From NCBI GenBank assembly GCA_944384215.1, contig CALWSN010000157.1, positions 1-33,243 of the forward strand: DNA of 33,243 nucleotides, written 5' to 3'. This document shows, in pieces, positions 24,097 through 33,083 of this stretch. This stretch comes from an uncultured Clostridia bacterium (GTDB lineage: Bacteria; Bacillota; Clostridia; Lachnospirales; CAG-274). The notes under the pieces are model-generated. The model ran no database searches. It saw only the letters and a program-made list of their open reading frames with translations, and was not told the origin of the DNA. Numbering within the stretch: the first letter of the stretch is position 1; every line of letters starts with the position of its first letter. The position numbers and the translations under genes are program-made.

Positions 24097-24453
24097 ATGA
24101 TGGCTAATATACAAAACGATTTGGGTATAATTAATATAGAAGCTGAAGCTATTGCAAAAATAGCTGGTCTTGCTACAACAGAATGCTATGGCATAGTTGG
24201 TATGGCAAGCAAAAATGTAAAAGATGGTATAGTTAAACTTTTAAAAATAGAAAGCCTTACAAAAGGAGTTAAACTTCGTATAGAAGATAATAAGCTTATT
24301 ATAGATTTACATATTATTGTAAAATATGGCACTAACATAAAAGCCGTTGCAGAAACTATTATAAGCACAGTTAAATATAAAGTTGAAGAGGCAACAAGTA
24401 TGAAAGTTTCATCTATAAACATATTTGTTGAAGGCATAAAAATAAACGATTAA
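24097..24453 (+). CDS. Asp23/Gls24 family protein YloU
   Basis: 118 residues from the first ATG at 24097; a second ATG follows at once. Asp23/Gls24 proteins are small alkaline-shock or membrane-associated proteins of unclear function. The family pattern is visible: IEAEAIAKIAGLATTECYGIVGMASK, then LTKGVKLRIEDNKLIIDLHIIVKYGTNIKAVAETI, and KYKVEEATSMKVSSINIFVEGI. GGAGGT lies 7 bases upstream of 24097. A GTG-started reading from 24055 is rejected, because it would include the -10 box. The gene lies 18 bases before fakA, its usual neighbour. Confidence 0.93.
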   Translation: MMANIQNDLGIINIEAEAIAKIAGLATTECYGIVGMASKNVKDGIVKLLKIESLTKGVKLRIEDNKLIIDLHIIVKYGTNIKAVAETIISTVKYKVEEATSMKVSSINIFVEGIKIND

Positions 24454-24471
24454 CTTAGGAGGATATAAACA

Positions 24472-26106
24472 TTGAAATTATTAATGATAGATGGACATAA
24501 GCTTAAAAAATTTATTATATCAGGTGCTAATAGACTTAATAAAAATAGAGAAACTGTTGATGCTTTAAACGTTTTTCCTGTGCCAGATGGAGACACTGGT
24601 ACAAATATGTCTTTAACTGTTTTATCTGCTGCTAAAGAAGTATCTAAAGTAAATTCCCCTAACATACATGATGTAGCTAAAGCTTTATCTTCTGGCTCTT
24701 TAAGAGGTGCTAGAGGTAACTCTGGCGTTATATTATCACAGCTTTTTAGAGGCTTTTCTAAGGCTTTAGAAGGTAAAGATATAGCTAATGCTAAAGATAT
24801 AGCTAATGCTTTTACAAAAGGTATGGAAACAGCTTATAAGGCTGTTATGAAACCAAAAGAAGGTACTATACTTACTATATCAAAAGCAATAAGTGATAAA
24901 TCTTTAGAAATGGCTAATAAAACAGAAGATATTATGGAAATGATGAAAGAAGTAGTATCTTATGCTAACACTATTTTAGATAAAACTGTTAATATGCTGC
25001 CAGAGCTTAAACAAGCAGGTGTTGTAGATGCTGGTGGTAAAGGCCTTTTATCTATATTAGAAGGTGGTTTATTTGATAATGATGACTATATAGAGCTAGA
25101 CTTAAACCAACCTAAAGAAGAAAATAGCTTACCTAAAAATATAGAAAACGTAGATATAAAATATGGCTATTGTACAGAATTTTTTATTAATCTTAACAAT
25201 AATAATCCTGAAATAGAAAAAGACTTAAAAAGCTTCTTAGAAAGTATAGGAGATTCTATCGTTTTAGCTAGTGATGATGATTTTATAAAAATTCACGTTC
25301 ATACAGATAACCCTGGTAGAGTTTTAGAAAGAGCTTTATTAGTTGGTAGCCTTGATAATATAAAAATAGAAAATATGAGAACGCAACATACTAATCTTAT
25401 AGACTTTAACGTAAAGCAAGAAGATAACAAAAAAGAAGAAAAAGAATTTGGTTTTGTTGCAGTATCTATTGGTGAAGGTATAAATAATCTTTTTAAAGAG
25501 TTTGGAGTAGATGAAATTATACAAGGTGGGCAAACTATGAACCCTAGTATAGAAGATATTTTACTTGCTGTTGAAAAGGTTAATGCTAAAAATATATTTA
25601 TATTACCTAACAATAAAAATATTATATTAGCAGCTAAACAAGCTAAAGAAGCTTATGATAAGAAAAATATTTGTGTAATAGAAACTATTAGTATAACTCA
25701 GGGCTTTGCCTCTTTAACTAGCTTTTTATCTACTGCTAGCCTAGAAGAAAACATACAAAATATGCAAGAAGCAATAAAAAATGTATCTACTGGCCAAGTT
25801 ACATTTGCTGTTAGAGAAACAAAACTTGATAATTTTGATATAAAAGAAAATGATATTTTATGTATGCTTGAAGGTAAAATAAATAATGTAGATAAAGATA
25901 TACAAAATGGTACAAAACAGCTTATAGATGCTATGATAGAAAAGGCTGAAGACCCTAGCATTATTACTATATACTTTGGTGAAGATATAGAAGAAGAACA
26001 AGCTATACAGTTAGAAGAATATATTAATGAAAAATATGACTATCTTGATATAGAAATTATATACGGTGGTCAACCTTTATATTATTATGTAATATCTGTT
26101 GAATAA
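24472..26106 (+). CDS. fakA: Fatty acid kinase FakA (YloV, DhaL-domain protein)
   Basis: ATP-dependent kinase that phosphorylates fatty acids bound to a FakB (DegV) partner for phospholipid synthesis. 544 residues, as in Staphylococcus FakA. The N-terminal DhaL domain (about 1-200) has the metal/ATP motif PVPDGDTGTNM (36-46), SSGSLRGARGNSGVILSQ, and VDAGGKGLLSILEG. A middle domain and the C-terminal DegV-contacting part (GGQTMNPSIEDIL; IYFGEDIEEE) follow. The start is TTG at 24472, supported by AGGAGGATATAAACA; the next ATG at 24484 is too far from it. No fakB lies in the window. Confidence 0.93.
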   Translation: MKLLMIDGHKLKKFIISGANRLNKNRETVDALNVFPVPDGDTGTNMSLTVLSAAKEVSKVNSPNIHDVAKALSSGSLRGARGNSGVILSQLFRGFSKALEGKDIANAKDIANAFTKGMETAYKAVMKPKEGTILTISKAISDKSLEMANKTEDIMEMMKEVVSYANTILDKTVNMLPELKQAGVVDAGGKGLLSILEGGLFDNDDYIELDLNQPKEENSLPKNIENVDIKYGYCTEFFINLNNNNPEIEKDLKSFLESIGDSIVLASDDDFIKIHVHTDNPGRVLERALLVGSLDNIKIENMRTQHTNLIDFNVKQEDNKKEEKEFGFVAVSIGEGINNLFKEFGVDEIIQGGQTMNPSIEDILLAVEKVNAKNIFILPNNKNIILAAKQAKEAYDKKNICVIETISITQGFASLTSFLSTASLEENIQNMQEAIKNVSTGQVTFAVRETKLDNFDIKENDILCMLEGKINNVDKDIQNGTKQLIDAMIEKAEDPSIITIYFGEDIEEEQAIQLEEYINEKYDYLDIEIIYGGQPLYYYVISVE

Positions 26107-26111
26107 TATTA

Positions 26112-26136
26112 AGGCTATAGACTTTGTCTATAGCCT
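26112..26136 (+). terminator. Intercistronic hairpin between fakA and recG
   Basis: Perfect 11-base arms AGGCTATAGAC / GTCTATAGCCT with a TTT loop, followed by TATTATAATTT rather than a clean T tract. It may be a weak terminator or an RNA-processing barrier. Apex AGACTTTGTCT matches the hairpin at 18821-18847. Confidence 0.6.
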
Positions 26137-26158
26137 ATTATAATTTAAGGAGGTAAAA

Positions 26159-28213
26159 ATGTTATTATCTGACAATATTATAAATATAAAAAATATAGGT
26201 GAAGAACGCTCTAAAAAGTTGCAAAAGTTAGGTATTTATACAATAAATGACCTTATAGAATACTTTCCACGAGATTATGATGATAGAAGTAACGTTTGTA
26301 AAATAAAAGATATAGAGCTTAATAAAATAAATACAGTAAAAGGTAAAGTTATATCTAAGCCAGAAACTACTAAAATAAAACATTTATCTATTACAAAAAT
26401 TCGTATAGATGATGGCACTGGTTTTTTAGAGATTGTTTGGTTTAATCAACCTTATTTAAAAAATACTATTAAATATAAATGTGACTATATATTTACAGGT
26501 AAAATAATTCAAAAATATGGCAGAACACAGATGGAAACACCTGATTATGAAATAATAGATGAAAAAGAACTTTTATCTAACGGACGTATAGTGCCTATAT
26601 ATGCATCTACATATAAATTTCCTCAAAAGCTTTTTAGAGAAGTAATAAATCAAACTCTTAATAATGTTAAAGAACAAATAAAAGAGTTTTTGCCTGATGA
26701 AATATTAAAACAAAACAATCTTTGTTCTAGAGCTTTTGCAATAGAAAATATACATTTTCCTAAAGATAACAAAAGCTTTTTTATGGCAAGACGTAGGCTT
26801 GTTTTTGAAGAGTTATTTTTGTTGCAAACTAAACTTTTACAAATAAAAGGTATTTTAGAGCATAAAGAATGTAATATAAATATAAAAGATACAAATATTA
26901 AGCCTATATTAGATATATTGCCTTTTACTCTTACAGATGCACAAAATAGTGTTTTAAAAGATATAATAAATGATTTATCTTTAAACAAAGCTATGAACAG
27001 GCTTATACAAGGTGATGTTGGTTCTGGTAAAACTGTTATAGCTCAAATACTTGCCTATATAACAGTAAATAATGGCTATCAGGTAGCTATAATGGCACCT
27101 ACTGATGTTTTAGCTAGCCAACATTTTGAAGGATTTAAAAATATATTTGATAAACTAAATATTAAGTGTGTATTTCTATCTGGCAACCAAAAAGCTAAAG
27201 AAAAAAGAGAAAATTATGCTCTCATACAATCTGGTGAAGCTAAGGTTATAGTTGGTACACACGCTATTATACAAGATAAAGTTGTATTTAATAACTTAGG
27301 TGCAGTTATAACAGATGAACAGCATAGATTTGGTGTTAAACAAAGAGAAATTTTATCAAAAAAAGGTAATAACCCTCATACACTTGTTATGACAGCTACC
27401 CCTATCCCTAGAACACTTGCTCTTATTTTATATGGCGATTTAGATATATCTATCATAGATAAATTACCACCAGGTAGACAAAAAATAGATACTATATTTG
27501 TAAACTCTACATACTACCCTAGAATATACAATTTTCTTAAAAAAAATTCAGATGAAAAAAGACAATCATATATTATATGCCCTATGATAGAAGAAAACGA
27601 AAAAATGGAGCTTAAAGCAGTTTTATCTTATACAGAACAATTAAAAAATGAAGTATTTACAAATTATAGTGTAGAATGTATACACGGTAAAATGAAAAAT
27701 GATGAAAAACAAGAAATAATGGATAGATTTTATAAAGGAGAAATAGATATTTTAGTATCTACAACTGTTATAGAAGTTGGTATAAATGTGCCTAATGCAA
27801 CAATAATGATTATAGAAAATGCAGAAAGGTTTGGTATATCACAATTGCATCAGCTTAGAGGACGTGTAGGACGTGGTAGTGATAAGTCTTATTGTGTTTT
27901 AGTAAGTGATAGCAAAAGTAAACAATCTAAAGAAAGATTAAATACTATGGTAAAACATAGTGATGGTTTTATACTAAGTGAAAAAGACTTAGAGCTTAGA
28001 GGCACGGGCGACTTTTTTGGAACAAGACAACACGGTGTACCAGATATGAAAATAGCTAATCTTTACAAAGATATAGAAATATTAAAACAAGTACAAAAAG
28101 CTTCTATTATGCTTTATAAAAAAGACCCTATGCTTATAAATGATTTACATAAGCCTTTAAAAGACAAAATAGACCAATTTTTTAATAATTTAGACAATAC
28201 AGTTTCATTATAG
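26159..28213 (+). CDS. recG: ATP-dependent DNA helicase RecG
   Basis: Remodels stalled replication forks and recombination junctions. 684 residues. The N-terminal OB wedge domain (about 50-135) includes IRIDDGTGFLEIVWFNQPYL. Helicase motifs: TDAQNSVLKDI (Q-like), Walker A GDVGSGKT (285-292), MAPTDVLASQH, DEQHRFG (386-392), TATPIPRTLAL, STTVIEVGINVPNA, HQLRGRVGRG, and the RecG-specific FGTRQHGVPD near the C-terminus. AAGGAGGTAAAA precedes the ATG. It is 52 bases after fakA, with a hairpin in between. Confidence 0.97.
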   Translation: MLLSDNIINIKNIGEERSKKLQKLGIYTINDLIEYFPRDYDDRSNVCKIKDIELNKINTVKGKVISKPETTKIKHLSITKIRIDDGTGFLEIVWFNQPYLKNTIKYKCDYIFTGKIIQKYGRTQMETPDYEIIDEKELLSNGRIVPIYASTYKFPQKLFREVINQTLNNVKEQIKEFLPDEILKQNNLCSRAFAIENIHFPKDNKSFFMARRRLVFEELFLLQTKLLQIKGILEHKECNINIKDTNIKPILDILPFTLTDAQNSVLKDIINDLSLNKAMNRLIQGDVGSGKTVIAQILAYITVNNGYQVAIMAPTDVLASQHFEGFKNIFDKLNIKCVFLSGNQKAKEKRENYALIQSGEAKVIVGTHAIIQDKVVFNNLGAVITDEQHRFGVKQREILSKKGNNPHTLVMTATPIPRTLALILYGDLDISIIDKLPPGRQKIDTIFVNSTYYPRIYNFLKKNSDEKRQSYIICPMIEENEKMELKAVLSYTEQLKNEVFTNYSVECIHGKMKNDEKQEIMDRFYKGEIDILVSTTVIEVGINVPNATIMIIENAERFGISQLHQLRGRVGRGSDKSYCVLVSDSKSKQSKERLNTMVKHSDGFILSEKDLELRGTGDFFGTRQHGVPDMKIANLYKDIEILKQVQKASIMLYKKDPMLINDLHKPLKDKIDQFFNNLDNTVSL

Positions 28214-28299
28214 CAATATTACCATAAATTACTATTTATCATATTATATTTTTTTGTTTATTTTTTATAAAAATTATATATATTTTTATAAAGTTTTCC

Positions 28300-28328
28300 T
28301 TTACTAACATATAAAAATTAGTTATAAT
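28300..28328 (+). promoter_or_regulatory. Promoter of rsmD-coaD-yitT unit
   Basis: TTTACT (28300-28305), 17-base spacer, TATAAT (28323-28328). The leader (about 60 bases) contains a 7-base hairpin TTAGCTA / TAGCTAA at 28342-28363. The rest of 28214-28299 is AT-rich with no clear terminator for recG. Confidence 0.65.
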
Positions 28329-28394
28329 TAAATATAACAGATTAGCTATTATTCCCTAGCTAAATAGTATTATTTTACAGAAAGGAAATTATAT

Positions 28395-28946
28395 ATGAGA
28401 GTTATTTCTGGCTCTTCTAGAGGACTTAAACTTAAATCTCCAGAAGGTTTAAACACTAGACCTACTGCTGATAGAATAAAAGAATCTTTATTTAATATAA
28501 TTGCACCTTATTTATATGATTGTTCTTTCTTAGATTTGTTTAGTGGCAGTGGTGCAATTGGTATAGAAGCTTTATCAAGAGGTGCTAAAGATGCTACATT
28601 TGTAGATTTTGACAAAAATAGTATAGAGATAATAAAACAAAATATATCTATGGCTAAGTTAAACGAAAAATCTACTATATACAATTTAGATGTATTAAAT
28701 GCCCTAAATATATTGGCTAATAATAACAAAAAGTTTGATATAATATTTTTAGACCCACCTTACGATAAAGGACTTTTATTGCCTGCATTAAAAAAAATAG
28801 AAGAATATAATTTATTAAAAGATGATGGCTTTATTATTTGTGAACAACATATAAATGAACCTGAAATAATATTAGATAAATTATATACATATAGAATTAA
28901 AGAATATAAAATTACAAAAATGGTTTTTTTAGAATATAAAAACTAA
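28395..28946 (+). CDS. rsmD: 16S rRNA (guanine966-N2)-methyltransferase RsmD
   Basis: Uses S-adenosylmethionine to methylate G966 of 16S rRNA. 183 residues, Rossmann fold. RVISGSSRGLKL at the start and TRPTADRIKESLFNII are typical; SAM loop DLFSGSGAIGIEALSRGA (47-64), acidic FVDFDKNS (69-76), and catalytic DPPY at 120-123. AGAAAGGAAATTATAT precedes the ATG. It is followed 20 bases later by coaD, the normal rsmD-coaD pairing. Confidence 0.96.
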   Translation: MRVISGSSRGLKLKSPEGLNTRPTADRIKESLFNIIAPYLYDCSFLDLFSGSGAIGIEALSRGAKDATFVDFDKNSIEIIKQNISMAKLNEKSTIYNLDVLNALNILANNNKKFDIIFLDPPYDKGLLLPALKKIEEYNLLKDDGFIICEQHINEPEIILDKLYTYRIKEYKITKMVFLEYKN

Positions 28947-28966
28947 TTTTATGAGGAGGTTATCTT

Positions 28967-29452
28967 TTGAAAGCAGTTTATCCTGGTAGCTTCGACCCAC
29001 CTACAAATGGACATTTAGATATTATAACTAGAGCTAGTAAGCTAACAGATAGTCTTACTGTAGCAGTTTTAAACAATCCTTCAAAAAAACCTATGTTTTC
29101 TATAAATGAAAAAATAGAAATGTTAGAAGAACTTACTAAAGATATGCCCAATGTAAAAGTTGTTAGCTTTTCTGGGTTATTAGTAGACTTTTGTAAAGAA
29201 AATGACTGTAAAATAGTTATAAGAGGCCTAAGAGCACTAACTGATTTTGAGTATGAATTTCAAATAGCACTTACTAATAAAACTATGAATAAAGACATAG
29301 AAACACTTTTTATGCCAACAGATACACAAAATCTCTGGTTAAGCTCTAGCGTTGTTAAAGAAATTGCTATATTTGGTGGACAATATGATGCTATGGTTCC
29401 TAAGATTGTAAAAGATAGATTAGAAAAAAAAGTTAATAAAGGAGATTTTTAA
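28967..29452 (+). CDS. coaD: Phosphopantetheine adenylyltransferase
   Basis: Adenylates 4'-phosphopantetheine in coenzyme A synthesis. 161 residues. PGSFDPPTNGH at 6-16 holds the TxGH nucleotidyltransferase motif with His16; IRGLRALTDFEYEFQIA and the WLSSSVVKE motif follow. The start is TTG at 28967 with GAGGAGGTTATCT; no ATG fits better, and the product then begins KAVYPGSFDPPT as the family does. One base separates its stop from the next ATG. Confidence 0.97.
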   Translation: MKAVYPGSFDPPTNGHLDIITRASKLTDSLTVAVLNNPSKKPMFSINEKIEMLEELTKDMPNVKVVSFSGLLVDFCKENDCKIVIRGLRALTDFEYEFQIALTNKTMNKDIETLFMPTDTQNLWLSSSVVKEIAIFGGQYDAMVPKIVKDRLEKKVNKGDF

Positions 29453-29453
29453 T

Positions 29454-29978
29454 ATGCAAGAATATACTAAAGTAGATGATTTGATAGATGAATTATTCAC
29501 TTTAATAAGTGAAAGCAAAAGTGGTAGCCTTTTTGGTGGCAAAGGTATAGATAAAGATGAAGCTTTTAATATTTTAGAAGATATTAGGTATAATTTACCT
29601 AGAGAGCTAAAAGAAGCCAAAAAAATAATTGATAATGCAGATAAAATTTTACAAGATGCTAATCTTGAAGCTAATAAAATAATAAAAATGGCCGAAGAAG
29701 AAGCTCAAGCTATGGTTAGTGAGCATAATATCACTAAAATGGCAAAAATTATGGAAGAAAATAAAAGAAAAGAAATGAAAGAATATGTTACAGAAATGAG
29801 AGATGGTGCTATTAATTATGCTGATAGTTGCCTTTTAGATGTAGAAAAAATATTACAAGATTCTTTAAATGAAATTAACTACATAACAAAAAATATGGAA
29901 GAACGTCTTTCTCAAGAATTAGAAAGGGTTTATAAAAATAGACAAGAAATAAAAATGGAAGATTTATATAATAACTAA
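29454..29978 (+). CDS. Coiled-coil protein of unknown function (174 aa)
   Basis: Highly charged helical protein with no membrane helix. MQEYTKVDDLIDELFTLI is followed by a Gly-rich loop (SGSLFGGKG) and then nearly continuous coiled coil from about 45 to 170 (Lys/Glu/Ala heptads, for example IIDNADKILQDANLEANKI). This resembles DivIVA-like or F0 subunit-b-like helices, often annotated as 'ATPase' at this locus, but no ATP-binding motif is seen. AAGGAGATTTTTAAT lies inside the coaD end. Its place between coaD and YitT suggests cotranscription, not a function. Confidence 0.85.
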   Translation: MQEYTKVDDLIDELFTLISESKSGSLFGGKGIDKDEAFNILEDIRYNLPRELKEAKKIIDNADKILQDANLEANKIIKMAEEEAQAMVSEHNITKMAKIMEENKRKEMKEYVTEMRDGAINYADSCLLDVEKILQDSLNEINYITKNMEERLSQELERVYKNRQEIKMEDLYNN

Positions 29979-30005
29979 AATAGGAGCTTTAAAGTGTGAT
30001 AAAAA

Positions 30006-30887
30006 ATGGGTAAATATATTAAAAACAATAAAAAACTAGCACATATAATTACTATAATGGCAGTAATTATATCAGCATTATTACAAACTTTTGTAATACA
30101 AGCATTTATACAACCTGCAGACTTACTTTCTAGTGGCTTTACAGGTATTGCACTATTAATCGATAAAATATCAACGGCTTTTTTTGGTCATTCTATTTCT
30201 ATTTCATTTTTATTAATAGCATTAAACTTACCTGTTGCTCTTTTATGTTATAAAGCAATTAGCAAACGCTTTGTATTTTACTCTTTATTACAAGTTTTTT
30301 TTAGTAGTACATTTTTAAAAATTTTAAACTTTGAACCTTTTTTTGGTACAAATGATGATATATTAAATGTAATATTTGGTGGTTTTTTATATGGTATATG
30401 CATTGTTCTAGCGTTAAAAGGACGTGCGTCTACTGGTGGAACAGATTTTATTGCATTATATGTATCTAATAAAAAAGGTAGGTCTATATGGAACTATGTA
30501 TTTATATTTAATGTAATTCTTCTATGTATATTTGGGGTTTTATTTGGATGGACTGAAGCAGGATATTCTATATTATTTCAATATGTTACAACAAGAACTA
30601 TATCTACCTTCCATCAACGTTATGTTCGCGTTACACTACAAATGACAACATCAAAACCAAATGAGGTAGTAGATGCTTATATTAGAAACTTTAGACATGG
30701 CTTATCTTGTGTAGATGCTATTGGTGGATATAGTAAAAAAAATGTTACTGTTATACATACAGTTGTATCTTCTTATGAAGTACCTGATATTGTAGAAACT
30801 ATGAAAATGGTTGACCCATATATAATAATTAATAGCTTTAAAACAGAACAATTTTACGGAAGATTTTATCAAGCACCTATCGATTAA
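30006..30887 (+). CDS. YitT family membrane protein
   Basis: Polytopic protein of the YitT family with a C-terminal DUF2179 domain; role unknown, transport proposed in some relatives. 293 residues: five or six membrane helices in 1-200, including ADLLSSGFTGIALLIDK, the GGFLYGICIVLALKGRASTGGTDFIAL block, and a soluble end (about 215-290) with RNFRHGLSCVDAIGGYSKK and DPYIIINSFKTEQFYGRF. The start at 30006 has no close GGAGG site: AGGAG lies about 19 bases upstream, before a GTG-TGA pair, and the two in-frame codons before the ATG are TGA and TAA. Coupling to the preceding gene is possible. Confidence 0.9.
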   Translation: MGKYIKNNKKLAHIITIMAVIISALLQTFVIQAFIQPADLLSSGFTGIALLIDKISTAFFGHSISISFLLIALNLPVALLCYKAISKRFVFYSLLQVFFSSTFLKILNFEPFFGTNDDILNVIFGGFLYGICIVLALKGRASTGGTDFIALYVSNKKGRSIWNYVFIFNVILLCIFGVLFGWTEAGYSILFQYVTTRTISTFHQRYVRVTLQMTTSKPNEVVDAYIRNFRHGLSCVDAIGGYSKKNVTVIHTVVSSYEVPDIVETMKMVDPYIIINSFKTEQFYGRFYQAPID

Positions 30888-30895
30888 AACTTAAT

Positions 30896-30936
30896 AAAGT
30901 CAAGCCTCTATTCTATTTAATAGACTTGACTTTTAT
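30896..30936 (+). terminator. Terminator after yitT
   Basis: Outer arms AAAGTCAAG / CTTGACTTT (30896-30904 and 30925-30933) with an inner TCTATT / AATAGA stem, ending in TTTT. Ends the rsmD-to-YitT unit. Confidence 0.85.
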
Positions 30937-31030
30937 ATATTCTATTATAATCTAAAAAATGTGTATATGAATAAAAATATAATTGTAAAGTATTTTATTT
31001 AATACATTAATAAAAATAAATATATATAAT

Positions 31031-31117
31031 AAAAAGAGAGTATAATGTTAATTTTTTGTAATAATAATTAGTAGTAAATAGTTTCTACTTTATTTTTTAC
31101 AAATATACTCTCTTTTT
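31031..31117. terminator. 87-base nested palindrome, convergent terminator
   Basis: Perfect 14-base outer arms (31031-31044 and 31104-31117: AAAAAGAGAGTATA and its complement) enclose a second stem TTGTAA/TTACAA and an apical AGTAG/CTACT stem. The arms end in A and T tracts, so it can terminate transcripts arriving from both YitT and the transglutaminase gene. The 287-base gap 30888-31174 holds no gene. Confidence 0.75.
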
Positions 31118-31174
31118 TGATAAATTAATATAATAATATTATTTATAAATTATAATCTAAATTAACACTTAATT

Positions 31175-33019
31175 TTATTTTACTATAGGAAGATTACCAG
31201 GTTTATAAGTTTGTCCTAATTCTTCAATGCTATATTGTAAAAATACTTTTAAATTTTTAATATCTTCAATAGTTAAATCATTAGAATTAAGACTTTCTTT
31301 AACATAATCTTTTGCATAAATAAAATTATTAAATCTCTGTTCTACATGTGTATCCACTAAAACATAGGATTTATCTACAATATGTTCTGAAAATTCAAGT
31401 AATTCATATAAACTATCTATTTCCTTATCAAATTCACTCTTTACAGTAACTATTTTTGCATCACCCCAAGCACCGTGATTATTACCAGCACCTTTTGGAG
31501 TATTAACTAATTTAATAGTTCTAGTACCTTCTGGTATTTCTACAACTATATTTTCATAATTATCTTTCCACCCTAACACAGAACTTTTATATATTAAATT
31601 AGAATCTGCATATACTTCAAATTGTACTTTTCCATAGTGTCCATAATTTTGATTATCTCTTACATTTTTATTGATACCAACATTTGCTTCAAAATACTTA
31701 GCATTTTTACCTTCAATATTATATTCTATATATGTATTTTCACTTCCAAAAAGACCATCATAGAAAAATGATTCTCTGCCATTAAGATATAAAGAAACTT
31801 CTTGTTCTCTAAGATTTCCAGATAATTTTTCTAATTCGTTAACAGACATTTTTTTACCATCAACAATTTGAACATTCATTTCAGCTCTTACTTTATTACC
31901 GTCTTTGTTTGAAACTTCATATACTACTTTATAAGAACCTGAAACTTCAGTGTTTACATCATTTTCTATAATATCAACACTACTGCTTACAACAAAATCA
32001 GTTCCATATATATCACCAATATCTAAGATATAATCTAAAGGATAGAAGTGTGAACCTTCAGATAATGTTATTTTTGATGGTACTGAAATCCAAACACCTG
32101 GATATGTACCCCATTTATAAGGTACTCCTTCTTTTTCAAGTTTAGGCATTATATGATATGTATCATAAGTTAAACGTTCTTTAATTTCTCCTCTTAAATA
32201 CCAGTTTTGTCCACCCCAAGTAGTATCCATTAAATACCATTTACCATCTATATTTACGTGGTTCCAAGCGTGAAATTCGCCAGCAATACCATCAACCCAA
32301 ATATTTTGTATACCTAATTTTAATAAAAGATACTCAAATCCTTTTGAATATCCTCCACATATAGCTTTTTTATTTAAAAAAGCTCCTCTTAAGTCACTTG
32401 GAGAACCAACATTTTGATAAACTACACTTGATTCAAAAGCTTTTTGTATAGCTTGTATTTTTTGATATGTAGTCATATCATCTTTAACAACACTTAAAAT
32501 TTTATTAGCTTCTTCATCTATCTTCAACAAAGTTTCTTGGTATCTATTACCTTCAGAAACACCATTTCCAATATAAAATGTTTGTGTCTCTACAATGCCA
32601 TTTTTATCTAAACTAACAGTTGCACCCCAGTCTTTTAAATGGAACATTCTAGGTTCTTGTCTTACAAGATATTTTTGAATATATTGAGCTTGGGTTTTGT
32701 CTATGTTAATTCCTAACTCTTTATAATTTATTACTACTTCACTATTACCATTTTTTATAGGATATTTATTATCAGAATTATCATACTTTAGAAGAATATC
32801 TACGGCTATATCCCAAGCTTTTTTACCTTCTTCACTTAAAATACTTCTTGCATAATATAAATCTTTATCAAATGATTTTGTAACATCAAATTCAGATGTA
32901 TATGCATTAGAATAATTAATAGTATTACTTACATCTGCATATACAAAACTTACTTGACTTGTTAATGCAGTTGTAGCTATCAAAGCAGCTAATAAGTTTT
33001 GTTTTAAAAATCTTTTCAT
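31175..33019 (-). CDS. Secreted transglutaminase-like protein with Ig-like and NPCBM-type domains
   Basis: 614 residues. A signal peptide spans about 1-29 (MKRFLKQNLLAALIATTAL, cleavage after VYADV region). A helical pre-domain is followed by a transglutaminase-like cysteine-protease fold with Cys221 (KKAICGGYSKGFEYLL), His250 (EFHAWNHV) and Asp265 (WYLMDTTWG), a complete triad. Next a DUF5011-type Ig-like domain (about 318-387, ending VQIVDGK), then an NPCBM-like carbohydrate-binding module (about 405-526: LYLNGRESFFYDGLFGSENTY to NHGAWGDAKI). The C-terminus is helical, with no LPXTG or membrane anchor. AAAGGAGTGAACTATT precedes the ATG. A surface-glycan or cell-wall role is inferred from the modules; whether it cleaves or cross-links is unknown. 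Confidence 0.88.
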   Translation of the reverse strand: MKRFLKQNLLAALIATTALTSQVSFVYADVSNTINYSNAYTSEFDVTKSFDKDLYYARSILSEEGKKAWDIAVDILLKYDNSDNKYPIKNGNSEVVINYKELGINIDKTQAQYIQKYLVRQEPRMFHLKDWGATVSLDKNGIVETQTFYIGNGVSEGNRYQETLLKIDEEANKILSVVKDDMTTYQKIQAIQKAFESSVVYQNVGSPSDLRGAFLNKKAICGGYSKGFEYLLLKLGIQNIWVDGIAGEFHAWNHVNIDGKWYLMDTTWGGQNWYLRGEIKERLTYDTYHIMPKLEKEGVPYKWGTYPGVWISVPSKITLSEGSHFYPLDYILDIGDIYGTDFVVSSSVDIIENDVNTEVSGSYKVVYEVSNKDGNKVRAEMNVQIVDGKKMSVNELEKLSGNLREQEVSLYLNGRESFFYDGLFGSENTYIEYNIEGKNAKYFEANVGINKNVRDNQNYGHYGKVQFEVYADSNLIYKSSVLGWKDNYENIVVEIPEGTRTIKLVNTPKGAGNNHGAWGDAKIVTVKSEFDKEIDSLYELLEFSEHIVDKSYVLVDTHVEQRFNNFIYAKDYVKESLNSNDLTIEDIKNLKVFLQYSIEELGQTYKPGNLPIVK

Positions 33020-33083
33020 AATAGTTCACTCCTTTTTATTCTCTATTATACTTTTTTAATTTAATATATTAATTTAGTATAAA

